From: Pisolithus tinctorius
Taxonomy: Eukaryota > Basidiomycota > Agaricomycetes > Boletales > Pisolithaceae
Direction of reading: 5' to 3'
NCBI GenBank assembly: GCA_024663395.1
Contig: JANFAH010000016.1
Coordinates: 248,001 to 312,000, forward strand
Length of the DNA stretch: 64,000 nucleotides
Shown: piece by piece, positions 13,030 through 24,655 of the stretch
Layout: each line of letters opens with the position of its first letter
How positions within the stretch are numbered: position 1 is the first letter of the stretch
The notes under the pieces: generated by a model
The model's input: the letters and a program-made list of their open reading frames with translations, nothing else
The model's database searches: none
What the model was told of the DNA's origin: nothing
Made by a program: the position numbers and the translations under genes

Positions 13030-13515
13030 GGAGGGGGGTGCGACCTGCGTCCGCTCCATCACCACGCGAGGCCCCGGTTCTGTGGGCAGATTCGAATCCC
13101 GGTGAAAGGAAGTGGAGGGTTGAGGGTATCGGGAAGTGTGAGAATATGGAGTCCGGAGAGAGTGCGTGGCAGAGTGCATCAGCGCGTGCTGCGGGTGATT
13201 GCAGATTTTCCAATCCTTGCCCTCCTCTTCAAGATCAGGATATCGATGAAAGATTTGAAGTCACGCATAACACGATATCGATGTGACTGTCGATGATGGG
13301 GGACTCCAACGCGTAGACAATATATTGGGTGCCGCGGATAACTCTACGGTCGTGCATCGTGCATTTCCTCTCTGAACTTTAGGATAAGGATAAGCTGTGT
13401 CGGCGGGTTTGCCGGTGATGACGATGGGTGCGTACCAGGAGTCAGAGAGGCTGAGCCAGCACTGACCGTTCGCGGTGGTGGTTAAGATGCGAAACGGATC
13501 GAAATTGCATCTCAG
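13030..13515. repeat. conserved 5' flank, HET array unit 2
   Basis: Second copy of the pre-gene block. It is closer to the unit 3 flank than to unit 1: ggccccggttctgtgggcag is shared exactly by 13070 and 20183, where unit 1 reads gaccccggttttatgggcag. It ends at the tctcag acceptor before the WD40 coding sequence. Confidence 0.65.
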
Positions 13516-16500
13516 AGTGATGTATGGGCAGTCACCTTTGCGGACGAAAGTCAGGTCGTAGGAGGATACGCTAACGGTGAAATTCGTCGATGGAAGATTG
13601 AAGACGGACAGCAGCAGGGTCCAACCATGCAAGCGAGTCATGACGGCGTCGATTCTGTTGTCGTTTCCCAGGATGGCCGGCGGATTGTGTCCGGGGATCG
13701 CGGAAGGAAGGCGATCGTCTGGAATGCGACCACTCATGCAAAAGTACGCGAGCTTGAACATCGCGGCTGGGTTCATGAGGTCGATGTCTCGAGCGACTGT
13801 ACTAAAATTGCCTCTGCGGACTGGTACATCGTCGAGATATTCAACATGACTTCCGGTATCCGTCCCCTTCCTACCCTCCCACATCCGCACGTTGCTGGTG
13901 TCAAGTTCTCTCCAGACGGCAGTCAATTTGCTTCCGCCTCGGAGAGTTACGGCTTCCGTGTCTACAACACCTACAATGGCGATATCTTGTTTGATTCAGG
14001 TCAAAAGGGTGCAACTGGTTCATGGTCAAGATCTGCGTTGGCCTGGTCGTCTGATGGCCAGCAGCTGTTTGTCGCGAATAAAGGCAAAATCATCTGTTTT
14101 GACCTTTCCAAATCTTTCTTTTCAGAATGGTCGATCCATGAAAACCGATCTCCGGTATATATAGCATCCAACGGCAGGTTTATTGCATGTGCCACAGGCT
14201 CATCGATTTCGCTATGGGATTGTGTGTCCCACGAGCAGATCAGTGGCATTATCTCATACACCGCAGAGATCAAGCGCGTTGCTCTCTCACCAAGTGGGGT
14301 GTACCTCGCATGTGGAAATGGCAAGAATATCACAATTCACAACCTCAGAGATGTCCTCCCCTCTGAGTATTTTGACCATGGTGTAAGTGTATGTACACTC
14401 GTGACGCTCGCATCACTAACAATCAGTACACAGCGTAGCGCTTTAATCCGTCAACAACTCCATGCTTCTCAGCTTCCGCTCGTACGAGTGAGCTACGAAA
14501 CCCTAAAATCATGGACAGCGGACGACCAGATGAATACCGAACGGCTGCTCTCAGAGGAGCTCACAAGCGCTTCAATTCCTAGACACTACCTGCTGGCAAA
14601 CCGCGCCCTCGTAAGAGCACGATTGAAACATCTGGCACCTGCAATAGAGGACGCCAAGGACGTGAGTCTGCTTTCTCATTACTCCATGTGCACGTTTGCT
14701 TACACATGCATCTCAAGTCCCTCCGAGTTCAGCCGTCGCCCATTGGCCATATCGCGATGGCGGTTGCTCTACTTGGCCAGGGCGATCGAGAGGGTGCGCT
14801 GTGGATATTTGACTTTGCCTCTCATGATTGTAATCTACACGACAACAGATTTCTCTTACTACTAAAGGTGGGCGAGGTGATTAGAACGTTCTTGCAATTA
14901 ATCTACATTCCCATCAGTCGATCCTTGTGTTCGAATGCGGAAATCAAGAAGAAGGGATAATGCGCGTAGAGTACCTTGCTACGAGGGCAAACAACGATAA
15001 CGACGACGACGCTACCTACCTTCACACCCAGGCACGCACTTCACTTGATGCAGACATGTAAGTATCATTGCTGATACATTCTCAGGTCCTTGGAGTTATG
15101 TACCTGAAGAAGGGAAATTATGGGCGTGCAATACCATTGATCGAACGTGCGAAGAACCTAGCCTCCAAGGACAAACAATGTCCTCCGCTAGTGACGATCT
15201 CGCTCGTGGGTCTTCTGCTGTTACTACTGATTAATCTAACCCAGCATGAAGATATTTGGGTGGAGTTTCAGTGGACTGGACATCGTTGCTCAGCAACGTC
15301 TATGTGAAACCCTCTATGCCGAAGGACGCACAACTGAAGCTGTGGAGATCCTCCTCAACATGATCAGGACATCAGACGTGGATGTCCAGGCTAGCAAGGC
15401 AACTGCGGATTGGGTCGCAGGTATGTCCTCTATTTGCTGGTCTGGTTAATGGCCATGTTCACGTTTGTCATCAGATTTCGCCAAAAAATGCGCTGCCGCA
15501 CTTGAGCACATTGGCGATGAAGCCTTCGGATCTGCGAAACATGACGACACAATAACACAGTACTCTGCTATGTTACCTCCAAGTCCGGCAGGTCTGTTTA
15601 TCAAGCGAAGCAGAGCTCGAGCAGCAAAAAGGTTGTGGGAGGACGCACTGCAGGATGCAAACGAGGTATGCATGGTATCCTTCTTGTATGAGTCGGTTCC
15701 CTACAGTAACCGTGTAGGCGGTGAAAGCGGACCCCTCCAGCCCTTGGGGCTATGAAGCCAAGCGTGAGGCACTTCATGGAGCAAAACGGTATGACGAGGC
15801 GATCGATGCTTTCAAGTCTATGCTGCAAGTGATCGAACAGTCCCATGACCCTGCAATCAGGCGTACGTACCTCCTCTATGAATCTAATACCCCCAAATGA
15901 CTGTTTCGCAGAACTGCGCAAGGACTTCATTTCTCCTTCCGAGACGATTGCAGCTGTCAATGCTGTCATTGGTGGGATCCTAAAAAATACTCCCCTCGTC
16001 GTCATCGATGTCCACACTGGTTGCCTTTGCGACGTTCCTGAGCGGATGCGTATCTTCAAGGCCGGCCCGACGTTCAAAGAGTTTGTTTCATCTATGACGA
16101 AAGAAGTGGACAACGAGCAGATCCTACGAATGGTTGCAGGATTTTTCGGATACATCATGTTCTCGCACGCATGGCAGGGAAGCGAGCCATCATTCCAGGA
16201 TGTCAATAAAGTTGAATCTAAATCCGTGTGGGACCTTCCCGATACGCCCTTGAATAACAAGTTACGCAATTTCTGCAAGGAGACACGCAGACTTGGTTAC
16301 AACTGGGCATGGTCTGATACGTGTTGTATCGACAAGACCACGGGACCCGTCCTTAATCAATCTCTTACATCCATGTACAAATGGTACGCGAATTCGGCAG
16401 CCACTCTCGTATTCCTTGCTGGCGTAACGCATCCGTCCAAGCCCGGCGACCTTGCGCGCAGTCTATGGATGACGCGAGCATGGACTTTGCAAGAACTTCT

Positions 16501-17536
16501 CTCACCGACAGTCATCTTATTCTATGATTCCGAATGGAAATTGTATCTCGGCGATACCAGTGCGAACCACAAGGAATCAGAGATTATGCAAGAGCTAGCA
16601 GATGCTATCGGTGTTCCGCGCGGAACCATCGTCACGTTCTCTCCAGACGATCTCGGGGTGCGCGAGAAACTTCGTCTCGCTTCGTCGCGCAGTGCAACGG
16701 TCGAGGAAGACGTTGCATACTCTCTCATCGGCATATTCAAGTCTGATATCAAACCCTACTACGGCGAAGGAATCGACGCTCTCGGACATCTCCTAGAGGA
16801 GATCGTGGCCCGTTCCGGCGAAGTCACCGTACTTGAGTGGTCAGGAAAGTCATCATCATACAACAGTTGTCTCCCGACTTCCCTTTCCGTGTACAGTCAA
16901 ATTCCTCATAGTCCTCCATCACTGGAAGGGGAGGAGATGGAAAGGCGTATCAAGGAATTAGGTGACAAGTTGCCCCGACAACAAGCGCGGACCATATTTA
17001 ATAGGATCAACCGTCTCTCCCCCGCCCGTTTTGCAACCCGACGTCTACACCTTCCGTGCATCGTTTTCTCTGTGAGAAGTCTCGAGATGCTTCATCCAAT
17101 CTCGAGCCGCCGGTTGTTCAGCGATGAGAAGTTATATCGTGCTAGGGTATCGGGGCTCGGCCAAGTGGAGTTCACGACTGCTGACCGTCTCTCGCTGAAC
17201 GGGCCACAGCAACTCGTTTTCGCGCACCCTTGGATTCATTATATCCGAGGTCCGAGTGGTGGGATTACCTGGGAAGATGACGCGGAGTCTGATACTGACT
17301 CTGATTCGGCTGAAGTTGCGCCATTACCCGCTGCCCCCGCGCTTCAAATTGACAACTATACCCGGGCACTGGAGATGATTGCCCGCCTCGGACAGCCGTT
17401 CAGCGCATTTCTTCTTCTAAAGCAGCCGAATGGAGAGTACAAGAGGGTCGCTGCAGAGAACGAGATTGTCGTCCCGGGACTTGGAACCAACATCACCTCC
17501 AAGAATATTCGGGCGAAAGTCTTGGAAATCCTTTGA
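13516..17536 (+). CDS. WD40-TPR-HET protein, copy 2
   Basis: Paralogue of the gene at 7276-11303 with the same exon plan and domain order. WD40 blades begin DVWAVTFADESQVVGGYANG and end NLRDVLPSEYFDH (about 13516-14384). TPR helices follow in short exons (about 14474-15857), including GVMYLKKGNYGRAIPLIERA. The last exon (about 15912-17536) holds the HET domain: YIMFSHAWQGSEPSFQDV, YNWAWSDTCCIDKTTG, MTRAWTLQELLSPTVILF. The TPR exon before 15032 must splice from a GC donor. The first in-frame ATG after the conserved acceptor is 13627, leaving the true start open. From about WDLPDT in the HET domain to the stop, this copy is almost identical to copy 3, whereas the preceding part is much more diverged. 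No internal stop or frameshift was seen. Confidence 0.85.
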
Positions 17537-17877
17537 TGCGTATGGGGGGGCTGGGCTCAGCTGCTGGTTTTTACAGTTTGTTGGTTTACCTGCTGAGACG
17601 GAACTTCCAGAGTGTTCATGACAACACTTCCTACTTGATACCTAGAGCTGAGTTGGAGATCTGTTCATACATATTCATGTGAAATGGACGACGAGTTGTC
17701 CTTCTATCACCACTTGTACTATTAACAACCTGGGCTTTGCAATCTCAGATTCGCTATGTAATTCTTGCGCGGTATCATGACATCGATGCAGTGCCTGGAG
17801 GTGCACAGGTGCACTCTGAAACTTTCTGTAAAAACATAAGCCCTTTCCTCCCGAGGAATACCTTATACTACCGACGT
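17537..17877. repeat. 3' flank of HET copy 2
   Basis: Matches the sequence after copy 3 (24656-25020) and, more weakly, after copy 1. Shared blocks include gctgctggtttttacagttt just after the stop codon and a tcctcccgaggaatacctta-like segment. It leads straight into the OM14 gene fragment. Confidence 0.6.
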
Positions 17878-18106
17878 CCTTCAGCGTCCACATTCTCGGC
17901 AGGAAAGCACTCTTGGAAGTCGCTGGGGACAACGGTGACTTTGGCTTTTTCGTCCACCACATCAGTAAGCGAATAGATGGTTTAAACCTGTCACTGACTG
18001 GTTGTGACCGTGATTCCATCATTCCCTGTCCCTCTGATGCGGTACCGGGTCGGGATTCCCGCTTTCTGTGTTGAGTAGAGATGGACCTGGACATGGCTAG
18101 CAAAAA
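17878..18106 (-). pseudogene. fragment of the OM14-like gene
   Basis: On the minus strand this stretch encodes two pieces of the intact gene at 25524-26240: GPSLLNTESGNPDPV and VDEKAKVTVVPSDF. They are separated by about 80 bases absent from the intact gene. The upstream intron acceptor region (ctatttttttgctag) is also recognisable. There is no first exon and no C-terminal membrane part. Because it sits directly behind HET copy 2, as the intact gene sits behind copy 3, it is best explained as flanking DNA carried along when the HET unit duplicated. Confidence 0.85.
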
Positions 18107-18139
18107 AATAGGGGGAAAGTTTACAGATGAAATGTATCC

Positions 18140-18515
18140 CAAGCCATCAGGAGCATATGATGATCAAGAAAACACCCATCTCCTCACGTGAGCTGAGCAC
18201 AACAGGATGGCCAGAGCCAGGTGCCGGAGTCCTTGGATAACCCCAATTTAAAATGGAGGGGGAGCAATCCACCAACCACGGATTGCATATTGCAGAAACC
18301 GGGGTGCACGAAGGCCTACAACCAAAGGTTGGGTATTATGGACTCAATCCTACACATTCAGGCACTAAATGCCTCTGCAATGAGGGTCCACCGCGATCGA
18401 TGACACATCAAACATCACTGGACCTTATGTCTGCCAAATGCGAAACAAGAAAAAGGATTGCGTGTGCCGAATTCAGGATCAGCTATCCGAAAATCTACTT
18501 GTACCCTGGAACGTT
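18140..18515. repeat. direct repeat, first copy
   Basis: Diverged direct repeat of about 19590-20062 within the spacer before HET copy 3. Matching landmarks are gccatcaggagcat / gccatcagaagcat, tgagctgag, gcatattgcagaaa / gcatattgcggaaa, gatgacacatc, and attcaggatcagctatccga / attcagggtcagctattcga. The second copy carries about 100 extra bases. No coding sequence was recognised. Confidence 0.65.
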
Positions 18516-19589
18516 TCCACTCGCCTGACGTTAGCACGACATCGAGACATCGAGACGTGTAGACGCTAGCAACTCGCGAACCACATAGTGAGGGTATCGA
18601 ACGGTCAAATAGCAGGTAAGAAAAGGGCCAAACCTTGTCACCGCGCCACAGTACCCACATGGCGCCAGGTTGTATTATTATTGTCTGAAGAAATGCGGAC
18701 TGCAGAACTCCACATGGAAGGCATTCAAAGATCGCTGGAAACATGCGATAGGGTAAATGTCAGTGCGGGGTGATCAGGTTACGTTGAGCAAGGTGTCAGA
18801 GAGTGAAACTACCGTAGCCATTTTCAACATAAGTACCATCGAGTTCACCGCCGTTCATGAACGCACGAGGTTCAGGGTGCCACCAGGAGTACGATCCTGT
18901 ACTATACAGTCGGCAGCAGACTTCAAGGGCCAACTATGACCTCTCCAGGGACCAGTAGCTGCATTGCAGTGGAGTAATTTCGAAGATCAAGTTCAGACTG
19001 TTACCCACTGATCTGCGTATAGTCGGTTATGTAGTCCGGTGTCTCGAACAAGCAATAATGATGGGCCTGTGTGTGATCGTTAGTCGAGGGATAGAGGCCA
19101 GAATAAATTACGCACCTGCGAGGACTTGCGAGGTGATTTCCAGGAGATGGCTGGAGAAATCCCAGGGTGTGGTGAGCAGGCGAAATTGTTTGGCTTCTAT
19201 GTAGTCAACACTTCAAATACCGGCGTCTGCCAGAACGATGTGCAATGTTGACCACATAACTAAGTAGCAAATAGAGGGAGCAGTTGGGTAAGCAACTCGC
19301 CACAGCAGTGCTTAGGAATGCACTCACAAGTGGTCCTTTACAAGGAAAACTGCAGTGGGACCACCGGTGCTAATATATAAGCCATCCCAAAGGCCTAAAC
19401 CAGGGTTCCCGGGATTTCCTTAATGATGCAGACTTCCGAACAGCGGTTAGAGTTCCGCCTTCAGGCGAGACTTGGAACGTAGCAGAAACATCGGTTATCA
19501 TTGCATGCTGGATATAATCGATTACCGCTCTTCCCAAACGATCGCAACATTGAGGGGTCCATTGGAGTCTGTGACCTCCACATGGCTCA
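18516..19589. other. spacer without recognised gene
   Basis: Short frames on both strands have no family motif. From about 19265 onward the sequence resembles the spacer before copy 1 (about 6210). I see nothing else here. Confidence 0.45.
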
Positions 19590-20062
19590 TCATAAGCCAT
19601 CAGAAGCATTATCAGAGATATATCCACCCCCTCACATGAGCTGAGTATGACCGGACGGCCCGAGCCAGGCACTCAAGTACTCGAGTAACGACAATTTGAA
19701 TTGGGGGCACCTATGTGCCAATCACGAATGGCATATTGCGGAAATCGGGGTGTACGAAGGTATTATGGATTCAATCCTGCATGCGTTCACGCACCAAATC
19801 CCTTGCGGTGGGGGATGACACATCGGAGACACTACCGAAATCGTCGCCATCGTGTCCACCGAATGCGGAATCAGGATCCCGTTATTGAGGGTATCGACGT
19901 TGACATTTTCGGATATGGTGCAGCAGTACAATTGGGGATTGCACAAGGCACCAGCGACCCGTATGTGTTTTATCATTGCGTGAGGCCTTGGGTTATCGGC
20001 AGGATTGTGTGCTAAATTCAGGGTCAGCTATTCGAAAATCCACTTGTACGCATCTGCTCACC
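19590..20062. repeat. direct repeat, second copy
   Basis: Partner of the repeat at 18140-18515. The extra internal segment (about 19860-19960) matches the spacer upstream of copy 1 near 6470-6535 (gacattttcggatatg versus gacatattcggatacg). This copy therefore mixes two repeat families. Confidence 0.6.
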
Positions 20063-20079
20063 TGGCACTGCTACGCCAG

Positions 20080-20624
20080 CGCGTCGTATCACATCCCGTC
20101 TTGCTGCGGTTGTACACGCGCTGACGAGCCTGCTGATGGACACTCAGGGGGTGCGACCTGGGTCCGTTCCATCACCACGTGAGGCCCCGGTTCTGTGGGC
20201 AGATTCGAATCCCGGTGAGAGGGAATGAAGGGTTGAGGGCATCGGGGAGTGTGAGAATATGGTGGAGTCCGGAGAGAGTGCGTGGCAGAGTGCATCAGCG
20301 CGTGCGGTGGATAATTGCAGATTTACCAATCCTTGCCCTCCTCTTCAAGATCAGGATATCGATGAAAGATTTGAAGTCACGCACAACACGATGTGACTAT
20401 CGATGATGGAGAACTCCAACGCGTAGACCATATATATATTGCCATGCTGTGAATAACTCTACGGTCGTGTATCGTGTATTTCCTCTCTGAACTTTAGGAT
20501 AAGCTGTGTTGGCGGATTTGCCAGTGATGGCGATGGGTGCGTACCAGGAGTCTGAGAGGCTGAACCAGCACTGACGGTTCATTGTGGTGGTTAAGATACG
20601 AAACAGATCAGAATTGTATCTCCA
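20080..20624. repeat. conserved 5' flank, HET array unit 3
   Basis: Third copy of the pre-gene block. The acceptor is altered here: where copies 1 and 2 read tctcag, this copy reads tctccaag. If the first WD40 exon is spliced to an upstream exon, the splice site must have shifted by a few bases in this copy. Confidence 0.6.
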
Positions 20625-23600
20625 AGTGATGTACTCGCACTCACCTTTGCAGGGGAAGGTCAGGTCATAGGAGGACATTACCTGGGGGGTATTCGTCGAT
20701 GGAAGATTGAAGACGGGCAGCAACAGAGTCCAACCATGGGAGCAAATGGCATCGTCGCTTCTCTCGCCATTTCCCAGGATGGCCGGTGGTTGGTGTCTGG
20801 AGACCGTGGAAAGACGGCAATCGTCTGGAATGCAGCCACTCAAGAAAAAGCGCACGAGCTCAGAGAACGCGCCGGCTATGTATTGGGGGTCGATATCTCG
20901 AGTGACAGTACTAATTTTGCCATTGTGGACTACAACAACGCCGAGATATTCAGCATCACTTCTGGTATCCGACTCCTGGCTCCCGTCCCGCACACTAATG
21001 TTACTGGCGTCAAGTTCTCCCCAGACGGTAGCCGATTTGCTACTGCCTCGGAGACTCACGGTGTCCGTGTCTACAGCACCCACAATGGCAACATCTTGTT
21101 CGATTCAGGTCAAAAAGGTTCATCTGGTTCATGGCCAGTCGCTCCGTTGGCTTGGTCGTCTGATGGCCAGCAATTGTTCGTCGCGAGCGTAGGCAAAATC
21201 ACCTGTTTCGACCTTTCGAAGTCCTTGTCTTCGGAATGGTCGATCCACGAAAACCAGTCCCGGGTATCTATCGCATCCAACGGCAGATTCATTGCATGTG
21301 CCGCAGGGTCATCGATTTCACTATGGGACTGTGTGTCCCACAAGCAGATCAGCAGCATTATCACATACACCTCGCAGATCAACTGCGTCGCTCTCTCACC
21401 AAGCGGGGGGTGTCTCGCATGTGGAATTGGCAGGAATTCCACAACTCGCAATCTCAGAGATGCCCTTCCCCTCGAGTATTTCGAGGACGGTGTAAGTGTA
21501 CACCCACCCGTGATGCTTGCATCGCTGATAATTATCACGCTACTCTCGTTCCCTGCGTAACGCTACAATCCCCTTGCAACTCTGCGCTTCTCAGCTCCCC
21601 CTCGTACGAATGAGTGGTAAGATCCTCAAATCATGGACACAGAACGACCCGACGAACACCGAAGTACTGCTGTCGGAAGAGTTCACGAGTGCATCAAGTC
21701 CCAGCCACTACGTGCTAGCAAACCGCGCTCTTATTCGAGTACGTCTGAAAAATTTGGCACCTGCGATAGGGGACGCCAAGGAGGTGAGTCTGCTTTCTCA
21801 CTACTCCATGTGCGTGTTCGCTCACATGTACCTCAAGTCCCTCCGGGTTCGACCATCGCCTATCGGCCATATTGCAATGGCGGTCGCTCTACTTAACCAG
21901 GGCGATCGAGATGGTGCATTGTGGACATTTGACTTTGCCTTTCAAGATTGTGAGCTGTCCGACATCAGCTTTCTCTTACTACTGAAGGTGCGCAAGATGA
22001 TCTAGATGGTTCTTAGAATTAATCTACGTTCCGCTCAGTCAATCCTTGTATTCGAATGCGGAAATCAAGGAGAGGCGATAACGCGCATGGAGTACCTTGC
22101 TACGAGAGCGAACAAGGACAAGGATAACAACGCCACCTACCTCTACGCCCAGGCACGTGCCTCGTGCGATGCAGGCATTCAAATATCGTTGCTGATACAT
22201 CCTGTAGGTCCTAGCAGTTATGTACATGAGAAAGGGAAATTATGGACGTGTGATACCATTGATCGAGAGTACGAAGAACCTAGCCCCAGTAAACAAGCAA
22301 TGTCCTCCGCTAGTGACGATCTCGCTTGTAGGTCTTCCATTGTTACTACCTATGAAATTTAACCCCCCATGAAGATATTTGGGTGGAGTTTCATTGGGCT
22401 AGATATCATTCCCCAGAAACATTTATGTGAAACCCTCTATGCCGAAGGACGTGCAGCCGAAGCCACGGAGATCCTCCTCAACACTATCAGAACATCAAAT
22501 GAGCAGATACAGGCAAGCAAGGAAACAGCAGACTGGGTCGTAGGTATGTCTTCTATTCGCTGGTCTGGTTAATGTCCATGTTCACGTCTGTCATCAGATT
22601 TCTCCAAAAGATGCGCTACCACACTTGAGCACGATGGCGATGAAACCTTCGGATCTGCGAAACATGACGACACAATAACACAGTACTCTGCTATGTTGCC
22701 TTCAAGTCCCGCAGGTCTGTTTATCAAGCGGAGCAGAGCTCGAGCAGCAAAAAGGTTGTGGGAGGACGCACTGCAGGATGCAAACGAGGTATGCATGATA
22801 TCCTTGTATAAGTCGGTTCCCTACAATAGCCACATAGGCAGTGAAAGCGGACCCCTCCAGCCCTTGGGGCTATGATGCCAAGCACGTGGCGCTTCACGGA
22901 GCAAAACGGTATGACGAAGCGATCGATGCTTTCGAGTCTATGTTGCAAGTTATTGAACAGTCCCATGACCCTGCAATCAGGCGTATGTACTTCATCTATG
23001 CAGCTAATACCTTGAATAACTATTTCGCAGAACTGCGCAAGAACTACATTTCTCCTTCCGAGACGGTTGCGACTATCGATCCTGTTGTTCATGGGATCGT
23101 AAAAAATTGTCCCCTTGTTGTCATTGATATCAACACTGGTTGCCTTTGCGACGGTCCTGAGCAGATTTGTATCTTCAAGGCTGATCCGTCGTTCAAAGAG
23201 CTTGTTTCATCTATGAAGACGGCAGTGGACAACGAGCAGATCCTCCGAGTGATTGCAAGCTTTTTCGGATACGTCATGTTCTCGCACACATGGCAGGGGA
23301 ACGAGCCGTCATTCCAGGATGTCAATAGAGTTGAATCTAAATCCGTGTGGGACCTTCCCGATACGCCCCTGAATAACAAGCTGCGCAATTTCTGCAAGGA
23401 GGCACGCAGGCTTGGTTACAACTGGGCATGGTCTGATACGTGTTGTATCGACAAGACCACGGGACCCGTCCTTAATCAATCTCTTACATCCATGTACAAA
23501 TGGTACGCGAATTCGGCAGCCACTCTCGTATTCCTTGCTGGCGTAACGCATCCGTCCAAGCCCGGCGACCTTGCGCGCAGTCGATGGATGACGCGAGCAT

Positions 23601-24655
23601 GGACTTTGCAGGAACTTCTCTCACCGACAGTCATCTTTTTCTATGATTCTGAGTGGAAATTGTACCTCGGCGATACCAGTGCGAACCACAAGGAATCAGA
23701 GATTATGCAAGAACTAGCAGATGCTATCGGTGTTCCGCGTGGAACAATCATCACGTTCTCTCCAGACGATCTCGGGGTGCGCGAGAAACTTCGTCTCGCT
23801 TCGTCGCGCAGTGCAATGATCGAGGAAGATGTCGCATACTCTCTCATTGGCATATTCAAGTCTGATATCAAACCCTACTACGGCGAAGGAGCCGACGCCC
23901 TCGGACATCTCCTAGAGGAGATCGTGGCCCGTTCCGGCGAAGTCACCGTACTTGAGTGGTCAGGAAAGTCATCATCATACAACAGTTGTCTCCCGACTTC
24001 CCTTTCCGTGTACAGTCAAATTCCTCATAGTCCTCCATCACTGGAAGGGGAGGAGATGGAAAGGCGTATCAAGGAATTAGGTGACAAGTTGCCCCGACAA
24101 CAAGCGCGGGCTATATTTAATAGGATCAACCGTCTCTCCCCCGCCCGTTTTGCAACCCGACGTCTACACCTTCCGTGCATCGTTTTCTCTGTGAGAAGTC
24201 TCGAGATGCTTCATCCAATCTCGAGCCGCCGGTTATTCAGCGACGAGAAGTTATATCGTACTAGGGTATCGGGGCTCGGCCAAGTGGAGTTCACGACGGC
24301 AGACCGTCTCTCGCTGGACGGGCCACAGCAACTCGTTTTCGCGCACCCTTGGATTCATTATATCCGAGGTCCGAGTGGCGGGATTACCTGGGAAGATGAC
24401 TCGGATTCTGATACCGACTCTGATTCGGCTGAAGTTGCGCCATTACCCGCTGCCCCCGCACTTCAAGTTGACAACTATACCCGGGCACTGGAGATGATTG
24501 CCCGCCTCGGACAACCGTTCAGCGCATTTCTTCTTCTAAAGCAGCCGAATGGGGAGTACAAGAGGGTCGCTGCAGAGAACGAGATTATCGTCCCGGGACT
24601 TGGAACCAACATCACCTCCAAAAATATTCGGGCGAAAGTCTTGGAAATCCTTTGA
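20625..24655 (+). CDS. WD40-TPR-HET protein, copy 3
   Basis: Third tandem paralogue. WD40 blades run from DVLALTFAGEGQVIGGHYLG to NLRDALPLEYFED (about 20625-21490). The TPR part is in short exons at about 21592-22995. The HET exon (about 23031-24655) has YVMFSHTWQGNEPSFQDV, YNWAWSDTCCIDKTTG and MTRAWTLQELLSPTVIFF. The intron 22153-22207 must use a GC donor; the GTAAGT present about 27 bases downstream in copies 1 and 2 is mutated here to tcaaat, which supports it being a decoy. The first in-frame ATG is 20736. The coding sequence is open throughout. The last 1.3 kb is nearly identical to copy 2, suggesting recent conversion or unequal exchange. Confidence 0.85.

Noticed and set aside
13085..13105. 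tRNA T-loop-like attcgaatcccgg, also near 20203
   Set aside because: The bases before it do not pair as a T stem, and no anticodon or acceptor arm can be found around it; it belongs to the duplicated flank.
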